Positions 1-7,940 of a stretch of 39,140 nt of DNA are shown piece after piece; positions within the stretch are counted from its first letter, which is position 1; every line of letters begins with the position of its first letter. This stretch comes from Streptomyces sp. 8K308. Lineage in GTDB: Bacteria; Actinomycetota; Actinomycetes; Streptomycetales; Streptomycetaceae. The notes beneath the pieces are model-generated. The model worked only from the letters and a program-made list of their open reading frames with translations, was not told where the DNA came from and made no database searches. Position numbers and translations under genes: made by a program. The stretch lies in assembly GCF_004348315.1 (NCBI RefSeq), contig NZ_SMKC01000028.1, positions 1 to 39,140 of the forward strand, given 5' to 3'.

Positions 1-1
1 C

Positions 2-55
2 CCCATGCCCCCCGCCGACCTCCGCCGCCTGTTGTCGGGCGACACCGGGGCCTGA
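2..55 (+). CDS. C-terminal fragment of an unidentified protein
   Basis: The reading frame open from the window edge ends in TGA at 53-55 and gives a tail ending LRRLLSGDTGA, which looks like an ordinary actinobacterial C-terminus. GC-rich noncoding-looking sequence with small repeats follows at once. Seventeen residues are too few to assign a family, and a chance open frame cannot be excluded. Confidence 0.3.
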   Translation, partial: PMPPADLRRLLSGDTGA

Positions 56-107
56 CAGACGCCTGGCCGGCACCCCAGCCACGACGGCGCTGCCGCGCCG
101 CGGCCGC

Positions 108-187
108 CAGGCGCTTGGCGCCGGGGCCCGCCCGGCCGCCGGGCGCCTGGCGCGGCGCCGCAGGCACCTGGCTCCGGCCCGCCCGAC
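108..187. repeat. Short imperfect GC-rich repeats and hairpins in leader DNA
   Basis: Between the fragment ending at 55 and the gene at 282, a unit of about 28 bases starting CAGGC and ending in GCCCGCCCG occurs at 108-137 and again, degenerate, at 161-187. A related GGGCGCCTGGCG element lies between them. A small hairpin CCACG/CGTGG lies near 186-199. No gene is seen in 56-281. Similar GC-rich debris occurs at 15.2-15.5 kb and 17.8-18.2 kb. Confidence 0.4.
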
Positions 188-281
188 CACGGCGTCGTGG
201 CCAAAGCCCGGCCGGCAAGGCCACGGCGGTTTGTCGCCAAACCCTGTACTCCGTGTGGTGATGTGGCCATACTGCGCAGCC

Positions 282-668
282 ATGACGATCACTGCTGAGA
301 ACATCACGCTCACCCAGCTCGATAAGTTGCTGGGAGACGAGGCCACGCCGGTCGTGCACCGCGCGCTGTGGGCGTTGTTGTGGGAGAGCGAGGTGCGGGT
401 GCACGACCTGTTGACGCTCGACGTGGCCGATGTGGGCGTCGCGGAGGGGCGGCTGAGAGCCGGCGGCGATCAGTTCGGCGAGCGCGCCGGGGCGTTGCTC
501 GCCGAACTGATCGGGGAGCGCACGGCCGGGCCGGTGTTCGCCGTCGGGGAGCGGGCGTTGACGTGGGAGGAGGCGGTGCGGGCCGCCGGGGAGCGGGAGA
601 TCGCGATCCACGCGTTCCGCACCGGCGGCAAGGCGCACCGCAGGACGCTGCGGTCAGGCGAAGAGTGA
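282..668 (+). CDS. Small tyrosine-recombinase-like protein (128 aa)
   Basis: The start is ATG at 282 (MTITAENITL), not the longer upstream frame. No Shine-Dalgarno precedes it, but CATACT at 268-273 sits where a -10 element would give a leaderless transcript. Residues about 25-50 (HRALWALLWESEVRVHDLL) resemble the start of the tyrosine recombinase catalytic domain, where the consensus is a GLRVSEL-type segment carrying the first catalytic Arg. A C-terminal HAFRTGGKAHRRT loosely resembles the HxLRH box. The protein is far too short for a working integrase (usually over 250 aa) and no nucleophilic Tyr box is evident, so it is probably a degenerate or single-domain relative. The last 15 bases overlap the convergent racemase-family gene. 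The family link is a weak visual match. Confidence 0.55.
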   Translation: MTITAENITLTQLDKLLGDEATPVVHRALWALLWESEVRVHDLLTLDVADVGVAEGRLRAGGDQFGERAGALLAELIGERTAGPVFAVGERALTWEEAVRAAGEREIAIHAFRTGGKAHRRTLRSGEE

Positions 669-1379
669 GCCCATGGCCGGGCAGGGCGCGGCGGTGTGGG
701 CGAGCAGCCGCAGCCCCTCCCAGGCGGTGACCTGGTTGGCTGTGAGGACCGGCTTGCCGATCGCGGCCTCAAGGTCCGGGAGCCAGGCCGCCGTGTGCAG
801 CGCGGTGTCCGGGAGCAACACGGCCTCCGCGTCCGGGTGGTCGCCGGCGCGGGCCAGTCGCAGCACCTCCTCGCGGCCCCAGGTGCCCACCTCCGCGGCC
901 GTGATGATGCCGCTGCCGCGCATCGCCACCACCTTGATGCCGGCCGCGTGCAGGAAGTCGACGAAGAGCGCGGCCACGTCGGTCGGGTAGGTGGCCGCGA
1001 CCGCCACCCGGCGCAGGCCGAGCGCGGTCGCCGCGCGGGCGAAGGCGAAGGACGTGCTGGACGCCGGCCGGTCGGCGGACGCCGCGAGGCGCCGCACCTG
1101 CTCGCCCGCGCCGTCCCAGCCGTAGACGAAGCTGGCGCTGGTGCAGGCCCAGACCACGGCCTCGGCGCCCGCGCCGGTGAGCTCGTCGACCTTGGCCGTG
1201 ATCCGGTCGACGGAGCCCATCTCGAGCAGCGCGTCCACCCGGTGCGCGTCGGTGCCTATGTCCGTGTGGACCAGCGGCAGCAGGACGTCGTCGCCCGCGG
1301 CGTTGAGTAGGGACTCCATGCGCGGGAAGTCGTCCTCGGCGGAGTAGCCGGGGTACAGGAAACCGACCATGGTCGTCAT
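654..1379 (-). CDS. Asp/Glu racemase superfamily protein (maleate isomerase/EutA-like), paralogue 1
   Basis: A 241-residue member of the Asp/Glu racemase/maleate cis-trans isomerase/arylmalonate decarboxylase superfamily. The start ATG at 1379 (MTTMVGFLYPG) has a GAGGAAAGG Shine-Dalgarno just upstream. The first catalytic Cys lies in WACTSAS (Cys79). The second active-site position, normally a Cys-Thr pair in the C-terminal half, reads LLPDTALHT (Asp191), so this copy keeps only the first Cys. TANQVTAW near residues 213-220 is shared with its neighbour. It lies 8 bp downstream of paralogue 2 and must be co-transcribed with it. Family members invert or isomerise small dicarboxylates or act in ectoine breakdown (EutA). 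The substrate here is unknown, and the missing Cys argues against a standard two-base racemase. Confidence 0.8.
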   Translation of the reverse strand: MTTMVGFLYPGYSAEDDFPRMESLLNAAGDDVLLPLVHTDIGTDAHRVDALLEMGSVDRITAKVDELTGAGAEAVVWACTSASFVYGWDGAGEQVRRLAASADRPASSTSFAFARAATALGLRRVAVAATYPTDVAALFVDFLHAAGIKVVAMRGSGIITAAEVGTWGREEVLRLARAGDHPDAEAVLLPDTALHTAAWLPDLEAAIGKPVLTANQVTAWEGLRLLAHTAAPCPAMGSLFA

Positions 1380-1387
1380 GCGGGAAC

Positions 1388-2302
1388 TTACCTTTCCTCT
1401 TCCGGTGGAACATCGGCCTCGGCCACGAGCTCGGCCTCGGCCGCCGCGGTGGGCGCCGCGGGCGCCACCGCGGCCAGCGGCGGCTCCTCGGCGGCCGGCG
1501 CGACGCCGCCCATCGCGGCGGGGCCGCGGCGCGCGGCCGGGTCGAGCAGCGCCTGGTAGGGGCCGACCGCCTCCCGGCCGATGGCCCGCAGCGCCGACCA
1601 GATGGTGACCTGGTTGGCGGAGATCACCGGCATCCGCAGCTCGGCCTCCAGCTGCGGGATCGCGTCGTAGGTCGGCAGGTTGGTGCAGCTGATGAACAGG
1701 GCGTCGGGCGCGCCGGCGCCGGCCACCGCCTGCCGGGCCATGTCGACGACGTCGCGGTAGGGCACCCGCCAGATCTCGCGGGTGAGCCCGAGGTAGCTGC
1801 GGCCGGTGACCTCGATGCCGGCCTCCGCCAGGTACTCCTCGAGCGCGTCCGTGACCGACTTGGTGTACGGCGTCACCACGGCTATCCGGCGGGCGCCGAG
1901 CTCGCCGAGCGCGTCGAGCAGCGCGCCCGAGGTGGTCAGCGAGGGGACCTCGCCGGCCCGCGTCATGGCGGTCGTCATGGCCCGCTCGCCCGCGACGCCG
2001 CCGACGAAGCTGCCCGAGGTGCAGGCGTAGGCCACGATCTCCGGACTGACGGCGCTCAGCGCGCGCACCGCCTCGGCCAGCGTCTCGTGCTCGCTGACCA
2101 TCCGCGCCAGGTGCAGGCTGACCTCGACCGGCACGAACGGGGTCCGTGTCACATGCAGGGACACGTCGTCGGGCACCCATCGCCACAGCTCGCGATCGAG
2201 CGCGAAGTCGAAGGGGGCGACGACGCCGACGCCGCGTTGCGGCTGCGGCCCACCGAGAAACGAGAGCTCCATGCTGGGCTCCATGTTAGGCGTGTCAGAC
2301 AT
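1388..2302 (-). CDS. Asp/Glu racemase superfamily protein (maleate isomerase/EutA-like), paralogue 2
   Basis: The same superfamily as the downstream gene, but with both catalytic cysteines present: YACTSGSF (Cys94) and ISCTNLPTYD (Cys206), numbering from ATG at 2302 (MSDTPNMEPS). Later ATGs at residues 7 and 11 are also possible, and the Shine-Dalgarno is weak. The core ends near residue 255. A tail of about 50 residues rich in Ala, Pro and Glu follows, which paralogue 1 lacks. This is the first gene of a two-gene minus-strand operon, divergent from the hydroxyacid dehydrogenase/amidase pair, with a 12-bp palindrome in the shared upstream region. The likely reaction is cis-trans isomerisation or racemisation of a small dicarboxylate or amide acid. 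The context (amidase, hydroxyacid dehydrogenase, DUF3830) suggests a catabolic role. Confidence 0.82.
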   Translation of the reverse strand: MSDTPNMEPSMELSFLGGPQPQRGVGVVAPFDFALDRELWRWVPDDVSLHVTRTPFVPVEVSLHLARMVSEHETLAEAVRALSAVSPEIVAYACTSGSFVGGVAGERAMTTAMTRAGEVPSLTTSGALLDALGELGARRIAVVTPYTKSVTDALEEYLAEAGIEVTGRSYLGLTREIWRVPYRDVVDMARQAVAGAGAPDALFISCTNLPTYDAIPQLEAELRMPVISANQVTIWSALRAIGREAVGPYQALLDPAARRGPAAMGGVAPAAEEPPLAAVAPAAPTAAAEAELVAEADVPPEEER

Positions 2303-2489
2303 GTCGGACCCTGATCGTGCGAGCGGAGACGAGGGCCTCGGCTGGCCCTCGGACCGAAAACTGGAAATCATGGGGCTGGAAACGCTGGAGGGACTGGAAG
2401 TGAGTCACCCTCGTCCACGAAGGTAGGGTCCCGTCCCGACCGCGGTCAATCGCGCCTGCCATCCACCTGCCCTCAATGAAACACCCACT

Positions 2490-2501
2490 CGTTTCGAAAC
2501 G
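2490..2501. promoter_or_regulatory. Perfect 12-bp palindrome, putative operator of the divergent catabolic genes
   Basis: CGTTTCGAAACG is fully self-complementary and lies 11 bp before the dehydrogenase start, inside the 210-bp region between divergent operons. GAAAC at 2478-2482 and GTTTC at 2502-2506 add further half-sites. TTTCG/CGAAA palindromes suit a dimeric regulator; the IclR gene at 14.2 kb is the best candidate in the window, by inference only. Confidence 0.45.
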
Positions 2502-2512
2502 GTTTCTCCGCC

Positions 2513-3487
2513 ATGTCGCAGCCCCGTGTCCTGGTCCTCGACGCCGAACCGCTCCCCCGCCTCGACCGGCTCTCGGGCCGGGCCGAGGTCCTGCACTGTG
2601 ACGAGGCGACGCTGGCCGAACGGCTGCCGTCGGCCGACGTGCTGCTCGTGTGGGACTTCCTCTCCGACGCCGTCCGGCACGCCTGGCCGGGCCCCGGGAA
2701 CCGGCCGGCCTGGGTGCACACCGCGAGCGCCGGCGTGGACCGGCTGCTCTTCCCCGAGCTGCTGGCCTCCGACACCGTGATCACCAACGCCCGCGGCGTC
2801 TTCGACGGCCCGATCGCCGAGTACGTGGCCGGTCTCGTCCTGAGCATGGCCAAGGACTTCCGGGTCGGCTGGGAGCTCCAGCGGGAGCGGCGCTGGCTGC
2901 ACCGGGAGACCGAGAAGGTGGCCGGCGGCCGGGCCGTCGTCGTGGGCTCCGGGCCCATCGGGCGGCGGATCGGCGAGACGCTGCGGGCGCTCGGCCTCGG
3001 CGTCACGTTGGTGGGCCGCCGGGCCAGGGGCGGGGTGCGGGCGGCCGACGAGCTGCCAGGGCTGCTCGGCCTCGCGGACTGGGTGGTCTGCGCGGCCCCG
3101 CTCACCCCGGCGACCACGGGCCTCTTCGACGCGGCGGCCTTCGCCAGGATGAAGCCCACCGCGCGTTTCATCAACGTCGGCCGCGGCCAGCATGTGGTGG
3201 AGCGCGACCTGGTCGCGGCGCTGCGCGCCGGCACGCTGGCCGGGGCCGCGCTCGACGTGTTCGAGAACGAGCCGCTGCCGGCCGACAGCCCGCTGTGGGA
3301 CGTGCCAGGACTGGTCGTCTCGCCGCACATGAGCGGCGACACCTTCGGCTGGCGGAACGACCTGGGTGAGCAGTTCCTCGACAACTTCGACCGCTGGTAC
3401 GCGGGCGAGCCGCTGTTCAACGTCGTCGACAAGGACCTCGGCTACGTGCCCTCGGGGCCCTCGTCGGATCTTCCGGAGGAACCGTGA
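2513..3487 (+). CDS. D-2-hydroxyacid dehydrogenase family NAD(P)-dependent oxidoreductase
   Basis: 324 residues, a usual length for the family. The cytosolic enzyme interconverts a 2-keto acid and a D-2-hydroxy acid with NAD(P)H. The nucleotide-binding Rossmann core runs from about residue 100 to 280, with the loop VVGSGPIGRR (Gly145, Gly147, Gly150). The catalytic set is visible: Arg224 in NVGRG, Glu253 in ENEPLP and His272 in SPHMSGD. No clear Shine-Dalgarno precedes ATG 2513, so a short or leaderless mRNA is possible. The stop overlaps the GTG start of the amidase by 4 bp, so the two are translationally coupled. With the neighbouring isomerases and amidase it probably processes a keto or hydroxy acid released in a degradation pathway. 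The substrate cannot be read from sequence. Confidence 0.88.
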   Translation: MSQPRVLVLDAEPLPRLDRLSGRAEVLHCDEATLAERLPSADVLLVWDFLSDAVRHAWPGPGNRPAWVHTASAGVDRLLFPELLASDTVITNARGVFDGPIAEYVAGLVLSMAKDFRVGWELQRERRWLHRETEKVAGGRAVVVGSGPIGRRIGETLRALGLGVTLVGRRARGGVRAADELPGLLGLADWVVCAAPLTPATTGLFDAAAFARMKPTARFINVGRGQHVVERDLVAALRAGTLAGAALDVFENEPLPADSPLWDVPGLVVSPHMSGDTFGWRNDLGEQFLDNFDRWYAGEPLFNVVDKDLGYVPSGPSSDLPEEP

Positions 3488-4923
3488 CCGACCTCACCGC
3501 ACTGACCTTCACCGCCATCCAGCTGACCCGCGCCTACGCGGACGGCGAGGTCTCCCCGGTCGCCGTGGCGGAGGCGGTGCTCGACCGGGCCGAGGCGGTC
3601 AGGACGGCCGTGAACGCGTTCGTGTTCGTCGACCGGGACGGCGCGCTCGCGGACGCCCGCGCCTCCGCCGAGCGCTGGCAGCGCGGAGCGCCCGCGGGGC
3701 CGCTGGACGGGGTGCCGGTCACCGTCAAGGACATCCTGTTGCAGCGCGGCCACCCCACGCTGCGCGGCTCGGCCGCGGTCTCGTCCGCCGGCCCCTGGGA
3801 CGAGGACGCGCCGGCCGTGGCGCGGCTGCGCGAGTCGGGCGCGGTCTTCGTCGGCAAGACCACGACCCCCGAGTTCGGCTGGAAGGGCGTGACGGACTCG
3901 CCGGTGTGGGGCGCCACCGGCAACCCGTACGACCCGGCCCGCACCGCCGGCGGGTCGAGCGGCGGCAGCGCGGCGGCCGTTGCGCTGGGCGCCGGGCCGC
4001 TGAGCCTGGGCACGGACGGCGGCGGCTCGGTGCGGATCCCGGCCGCGTTCTGCGGGATCTTCGCGTTGAAGCCGACGTACGGCCGGGTGCCGCTCTACCC
4101 GGCGAGTGCCTTCGGCACCCTGGCCCACGTGGGTCCGATGACCCGCGACGCGGCGGACGCGGCGCTGCTGATGGACGTGATCGCCCGCCCCGACTCCCGC
4201 GACTGGTCGGCGCTCGGGCCCCTGCACCGCAGCTACCGCAACGCGCTGGCCGGCGGCGCGGCCCGGGTGCGTGGGCTGCGCGTCGCCTACTCCCCCGCCC
4301 TTGGCTTCGGCGTCCCCGTCCACCCCGAGGTGGCGGCGGCGGTGCGGCGGGCCGTCGACCGGCTCGCCGAGCTCGGCGCCGAGGTCACCGAGGTCGATCC
4401 GCCGCTGCCGCCGCTCGACGAGCTGCGTGCCGCGTTCCACGTGCTGTGGTTCAGCGGCGCGGCCCGGGTCACCGAGGGCTTCGACGCGGACCGGCGGGCG
4501 CTGCTCGACCCGGGGCTGCGGGAGATCTGCGAGGAGGGCGCCCGCCACACCGCGCTCGACTACCTGGCGGCCGTGGACGTGCGGATGGCGGCCGGCCGGC
4601 TGATGGGCCGCTTCCACGAGTCCCACGACCTTCTGGTGACCCCGACCATGCCGATCACCGCCTTCGGATGCGGCGTCGAGGTGCCGGCCGGCTCGGGCCT
4701 GAAGCGGTGGACGGAGTGGACGCCGTTCACCTACCCGTTCAACATGACGCAGCAGCCCGCCGCCTCCCTGCCGTGCGGCGTGGACGGGGACGGGCTGCCG
4801 ATCGGTCTGCAACTGGTGGCGGCCAGGCACGCGGACGAGACGGTCCTGCGGGCCGCGCACGCGCTCTACGAGGCGGGCGTGGCCGGCGTTCCCGAGCCGC
4901 CCTTCATGCCCGCCGGAAGCTGA
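3484..4923 (+). CDS. Amidase signature family hydrolase
   Basis: 479 residues from GTG 3484, which overlaps the dehydrogenase stop in a GTGA arrangement; GGAGG at 3475-3479 is the Shine-Dalgarno. The amidase signature is clear: Lys82 in TVKDI, cis-Ser158 in GGSSGGSAAA and nucleophile Ser182 in GTDGGGSVRIP. The 24-residue spacing between the two serines is as in malonamidase E2. Family members hydrolyse amides to acid and ammonia. A GatA role is unlikely because no gatB or gatC partners are near. Its position beside the racemase-family and hydroxyacid dehydrogenase genes suggests hydrolysis of an amide intermediate in the same pathway. The 3' end overlaps the convergent DUF3830 gene by 20 bp. 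Confidence 0.88.
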   Translation: MTDLTALTFTAIQLTRAYADGEVSPVAVAEAVLDRAEAVRTAVNAFVFVDRDGALADARASAERWQRGAPAGPLDGVPVTVKDILLQRGHPTLRGSAAVSSAGPWDEDAPAVARLRESGAVFVGKTTTPEFGWKGVTDSPVWGATGNPYDPARTAGGSSGGSAAAVALGAGPLSLGTDGGGSVRIPAAFCGIFALKPTYGRVPLYPASAFGTLAHVGPMTRDAADAALLMDVIARPDSRDWSALGPLHRSYRNALAGGAARVRGLRVAYSPALGFGVPVHPEVAAAVRRAVDRLAELGAEVTEVDPPLPPLDELRAAFHVLWFSGAARVTEGFDADRRALLDPGLREICEEGARHTALDYLAAVDVRMAAGRLMGRFHESHDLLVTPTMPITAFGCGVEVPAGSGLKRWTEWTPFTYPFNMTQQPAASLPCGVDGDGLPIGLQLVAARHADETVLRAAHALYEAGVAGVPEPPFMPAGS

Positions 4924-5422
4924 GCGTCTCGCCGAGGGCCCCGGCCCGCCACAGGTCCTGGCAGGCGTCCGCCATCCGGTCGAGGCCCTCGGTGATGGTC
5001 CCCCAGACGATCCCCGGCACCCAGCCGGCGTCCCCGTTGATCAGCAGGTTGTTCCGCTCGTAGAACAGCGCGAGGTCGACGACCGTCTTGCGGCCGCGGT
5101 GCTTGGCGTCCTGCTCGTAGCCGTAGGAGGCGGTGGAGAGCTGGGTGTCGGTGAAGGTGAAGTAGCACAGGTCACCGGGGATCGGCGTGATCGTCGGGTT
5201 CTCGAGCGGCGGCTCCTGCGGCGCGAACGGCTCGACGAGCGCGTAGATCTCGTTCCGCGCGTACTTGGCGTGGTAGACGTCGCCGCTCAGCGGCAGCGCG
5301 TCCCAGATCGCGTCGCAGGTGACGGGCGCGCGGTCCCGCAGGAGCTTCGCGGTGCAACTGACGCCGCGCTTGTCGAGGGAGACGGTGATGAACCGCTCCA
5401 CGACGGTGGGGGACTCGGACAT
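4904..5422 (-). CDS. DUF3830 family protein (cyclophilin-like fold)
   Basis: 172 residues from ATG 5422 (MSESPTVVERF), chosen over an upstream in-frame ATG because GAGAGGCAGG lies just before it. The sequence (GDVYHAKYARNEIY, PIPGDLCYF, then a C-terminal WGTITEGLDRM) matches my memory of DUF3830, a small cyclophilin-like protein often found beside amidases, racemase-family enzymes and amino acid importers. No catalytic residues are established for it. It is convergent with the amidase with a 20-bp tail overlap. Functionally it is best called a conserved partner of this catabolic gene set. Confidence 0.72.
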   Translation of the reverse strand: MSESPTVVERFITVSLDKRGVSCTAKLLRDRAPVTCDAIWDALPLSGDVYHAKYARNEIYALVEPFAPQEPPLENPTITPIPGDLCYFTFTDTQLSTASYGYEQDAKHRGRKTVVDLALFYERNNLLINGDAGWVPGIVWGTITEGLDRMADACQDLWRAGALGETLSFRRA

Positions 5423-5498
5423 GTGGGGCCTGCCTCTCGCTGACGCTGACTTTCGCGGGCGTCTACCCAGCATGCCCACGACGACCCGGTCAACCCCG

Positions 5499-6077
5499 TC
5501 AGGCGCGGAGGCCGTCGACGAGGAAGGTCGCCAGGCGGTCGGCGTTGGCTGGCCCGACCTGCTCGCGGAGCCAGGCCGCCGCGCTGATCAGGGCGAAGAC
5601 GTCGGCGGCGGTGGCGTCGGCGCGGATCGCGCCGGCCGCGCGGGCGCGCTCGGTCAGCGCCTCGCCCGAGGCCGCCATGCGCTTGCACGCCGCGTACAGC
5701 TCGGACGCCTCGTCCTCCAGGCTGCCGAGGAACCGCCCGGCCAGGCCCCGGTACGCGGCGGTGTGCTCGGTGACCGCGCGCATCCAGCGGGCCAGCGCCG
5801 CGTCGGGGGCGGTGTCCGGATCGGCGAGCAGCTCGTCGCCGAGCGCCATGATCGCCTCGTGCCGCTCCCGGAACAGCGCCTCAAGCAGGGCGTCCCGGCT
5901 CGGGAAGTGGCTGTAGAGCGTGCCGATGGCGACGCCCGCGCGGCGGGCGACCCGCTCGAGCGACGCCTCGGTGCCGTGTTCGCGGAAGGCGGCGTCGGCC
6001 TCGGCGAGCAGGCGTTCCCGGTTGCGGCGGGCGTCGGCGCGCTGGCGGCGAGGGGCCGCGGCGGTGTTCTCCGGCAT
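5499..6077 (-). CDS. TetR/AcrR family transcriptional regulator
   Basis: 192 residues from ATG 6077 (MPENTAAAPRRQRADARR). A further upstream ATG at 6095 is in frame but lacks a ribosome site, while GAGGA lies before 6077. The N-terminal helix-turn-helix is typical (residues about 20-60: RNRERLLAEADAAFREHG, then VARRAGVAIGTLYSHFPSR), followed by a helical ligand-binding domain. It is divergent from the NAD(P)-binding protein gene across a 76-bp region carrying an inverted repeat. The standard inference is that it represses itself and that neighbour, with a small molecule releasing it. Confidence 0.9.
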   Translation of the reverse strand: MPENTAAAPRRQRADARRNRERLLAEADAAFREHGTEASLERVARRAGVAIGTLYSHFPSRDALLEALFRERHEAIMALGDELLADPDTAPDAALARWMRAVTEHTAAYRGLAGRFLGSLEDEASELYAACKRMAASGEALTERARAAGAIRADATAADVFALISAAAWLREQVGPANADRLATFLVDGLRA

Positions 6078-6078
6078 A

Positions 6079-6097
6079 ACGTGAGGGGTCCTCATGT
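6079..6097. promoter_or_regulatory. Inverted repeat, putative TetR operator
   Basis: The core TGAGG-GGT-CCTCA (6082-6094) is perfect and extends with one mismatch per arm to 6079-6097. A related half-site, CCCTCATGT, recurs at 6128-6136 just before the divergent gene. The position between divergent tetR and its neighbour is the classical location for an autoregulatory operator. It overlaps the alternative tetR start at 6095, another reason to prefer 6077. Confidence 0.55.
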
Positions 6098-6153
6098 AAG
6101 ATGGCGTCGCGGGCTCAATTCGAGCCACCCTCATGTTAGCCATGGGAGGACCC

Positions 6154-6996
6154 ATGATCCTGGTCACCGGCGCCACCGGCACCACCGGCGGCCGTCTGGT
6201 CCGGCAGCTCGCCGAGGCCGGCACCCCGTTTCGCGCGCTGGTGCGGGACGAGGCGAAGGGCGCGGCGCTCGGCCACGAGTTCGTCGTGGCGGACTTCGAC
6301 GAGCCGTCGTCGGTGCGGGCGGCCCTGACCGGCGTCGACCGCGTCTTCCTCGCCAGCGGCGGCGCCGTGCCGGTACCGGACGGCGAGCCACAGCCGATGG
6401 TCCGGCAGGAGACGGCCGTCATCGACGCGGCCCGCGCCGCCGGCGTCGGGTACGTGGTCAAGCTGTCGGCCTGGCGGCCGACGCTCGGCGCTCCCCTCTC
6501 GGTCGGCGCGCACGCGGAGATCGAGCGCCACCTGGCGGCCTCGGGTCTCGCGTGGGCGACGCTCCAACCCACCGGGTTCATGCAGAACTTCCGCACCGGG
6601 GCGGGCGGCTTCGCCACCGACGGCGCGATGGAGGGCCCCTACGGCACGGGCCGCGTCGCCTACGTCGACGCCCACGACATCGCCGCCTCCGCGGTGGCGC
6701 TCCTCGCCGCGCCCGAGCCGCGCGAAGGGGCGTTCGCCCTGACCGGCCCCGAGCCGCTGACGCACGCCGAGATCGCCGCGAAGCTCGGCGTCCCGTTCCG
6801 CGACCTGCCGCCGGAGACGGCCGCCGCCGCGCTGCGCGAACGCGGCCTGCCGGCCGGCTTCGTCACCGACCTGCTGTCGCTGTACGCGGGGATGGCGGCC
6901 GGCGAGCTGTCCGAGGTGACGACCACCGTCCACGAACTGACCGGCCGCGCGCCGCGCTCGTTCGACGACTTCCTGACGGCGACCGCCGCCCGCTAG
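6154..6996 (+). CDS. NAD(P)H-binding protein, atypical SDR/NmrA-like
   Basis: 280 residues from ATG 6154, preceded by GGGAGGA at 6144-6150. An ATG at 6142 is also in frame but lies before that site. The N-terminal Rossmann motif is ILVTGATGTTGG, with the GxxGxxG spacing of atypical SDRs. PTGFMQNF near residue 145 is typical of the NmrA/quinone oxidoreductase 2 (YtfG)-like subgroup. No YxxxK catalytic pair is visible, as is common there. Likely a soluble NAD(P)H-dependent quinone or aldehyde reductase, or a redox sensor, controlled by the divergent TetR. It converges on the alpha/beta hydrolase with a 4-bp overlap. Confidence 0.85.
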   Translation: MILVTGATGTTGGRLVRQLAEAGTPFRALVRDEAKGAALGHEFVVADFDEPSSVRAALTGVDRVFLASGGAVPVPDGEPQPMVRQETAVIDAARAAGVGYVVKLSAWRPTLGAPLSVGAHAEIERHLAASGLAWATLQPTGFMQNFRTGAGGFATDGAMEGPYGTGRVAYVDAHDIAASAVALLAAPEPREGAFALTGPEPLTHAEIAAKLGVPFRDLPPETAAAALRERGLPAGFVTDLLSLYAGMAAGELSEVTTTVHELTGRAPRSFDDFLTATAAR

Positions 6997-7799
6997 CGCG
7001 CGGCGTGGGCCGCGGTGAAGGCCAGCAGCGGTGCGGCCGTCCGCGGCGGGTCCTCCAGGATGGGTGAGTGGCCGAGCCCGGGCAGCCACTCGACCTCCGC
7101 GCCCGGAACGGCGCGGTAGTCGGCGGCGGACGAGGAGCGCCACCTGCGGTCGTCCTCGCCGAAGATCACCCGCAGCGGCTTGCCTACGGCCGTCAGCCGC
7201 TCCGGCAGCGTCCGCTGCCGCAGGTAGCCGACGGCGGCCCGCATCGTCGCGGCGAACGAGTGGCGGGTCATGGCGCGCAGGTCGTCCACGAGCTCCTGGG
7301 GGACCTGGTAACCCGGGCGGCTGAAACCGGTGCTCGCGAGGAAGCGGATCTGCTCGTCGGTCGGCGGCCACCGCTCGGGTCCGGCGCCGGGCTCCGAGGG
7401 GGCGATGAACGCGGCCATGCTAGGGCCGGTGTTGACGAGCGCGAGCGCCGCCACCCGTTCTGGTCGCTGCTCGGCGAGGGCGGTGGCGACCATGCCGCCG
7501 CTCGAATGGCCGACGACCGTGGCGCGTTCGACGCCGAGCCGATCGAGCACCACGCCGGCCCGACGCCCCTGCGCGGGAATCTCGTAGTCGCCGTCGTCCG
7601 GTTTGGCCGATCGGCCGGCCCCGAGCAGGTCCAGCCGGATGACGTGGTGGGAGGCGGCCAGCAGCGGAACGAGCTGGTCCCAGGAGCGGGTCGACGCGGC
7701 GGACCCGTGGACGAGCAGGAGTGCGGGGGCGTCGCGGGGGCCGTCCTGGCAGACGTGGATGGCGCCGTCGTCGAGCGGCAGCATCGAGTGAGTGGTCAT
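6993..7799 (-). CDS. Alpha/beta fold hydrolase
   Basis: 268 residues from ATG 7799 (MTTHSMLPLDD); a GTG or ATG further upstream is possible. The fold markers are the oxyanion segment LLVHGSAAS, the nucleophile elbow GHSSGG (Ser99), acid Asp216 or Asp217 in FGEDD and His244 in GLGHSP. The cap region (residues about 125-200) is short, as in haloalkane dehalogenase, epoxide hydrolase and esterase relatives. It is a cytosolic hydrolase of unknown substrate. It has its own upstream region and no evident operon partner. Confidence 0.88.
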   Translation of the reverse strand: MTTHSMLPLDDGAIHVCQDGPRDAPALLLVHGSAASTRSWDQLVPLLAASHHVIRLDLLGAGRSAKPDDGDYEIPAQGRRAGVVLDRLGVERATVVGHSSGGMVATALAEQRPERVAALALVNTGPSMAAFIAPSEPGAGPERWPPTDEQIRFLASTGFSRPGYQVPQELVDDLRAMTRHSFAATMRAAVGYLRQRTLPERLTAVGKPLRVIFGEDDRRWRSSSAADYRAVPGAEVEWLPGLGHSPILEDPPRTAAPLLAFTAAHAAR

Positions 7800-7940
7800 A
7801 AGGCCCACTGTCGCCGCCGGCACGCGCCGCCGGCTTGGACGAATGTTCCGTATGGCCTGTGGCCACGCACTCCCGGATGGTCCCGCACCCGGCCGTGACC
7901 CTGGCGTTCGCGACCAGCCGGACGACGGCCGGCCACCACC

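Noticed and set aside
282..668. Functional integrase marking a genomic island with an attachment site
   Set aside because: The protein is too short, no Tyr nucleophile box is evident, and no tRNA or att-like repeat was found.
654..2186. Single 510-codon minus-strand frame spanning both racemase-family genes
   Set aside because: Only its C-terminal part is real; the upstream part is the wrong frame of paralogue 2, which has its own intact frame.
3366..5063. Long plus-strand frame across the amidase gene
   Set aside because: Translation is Arg/Ala-rich with no domain; the amidase frame has all catalytic residues.
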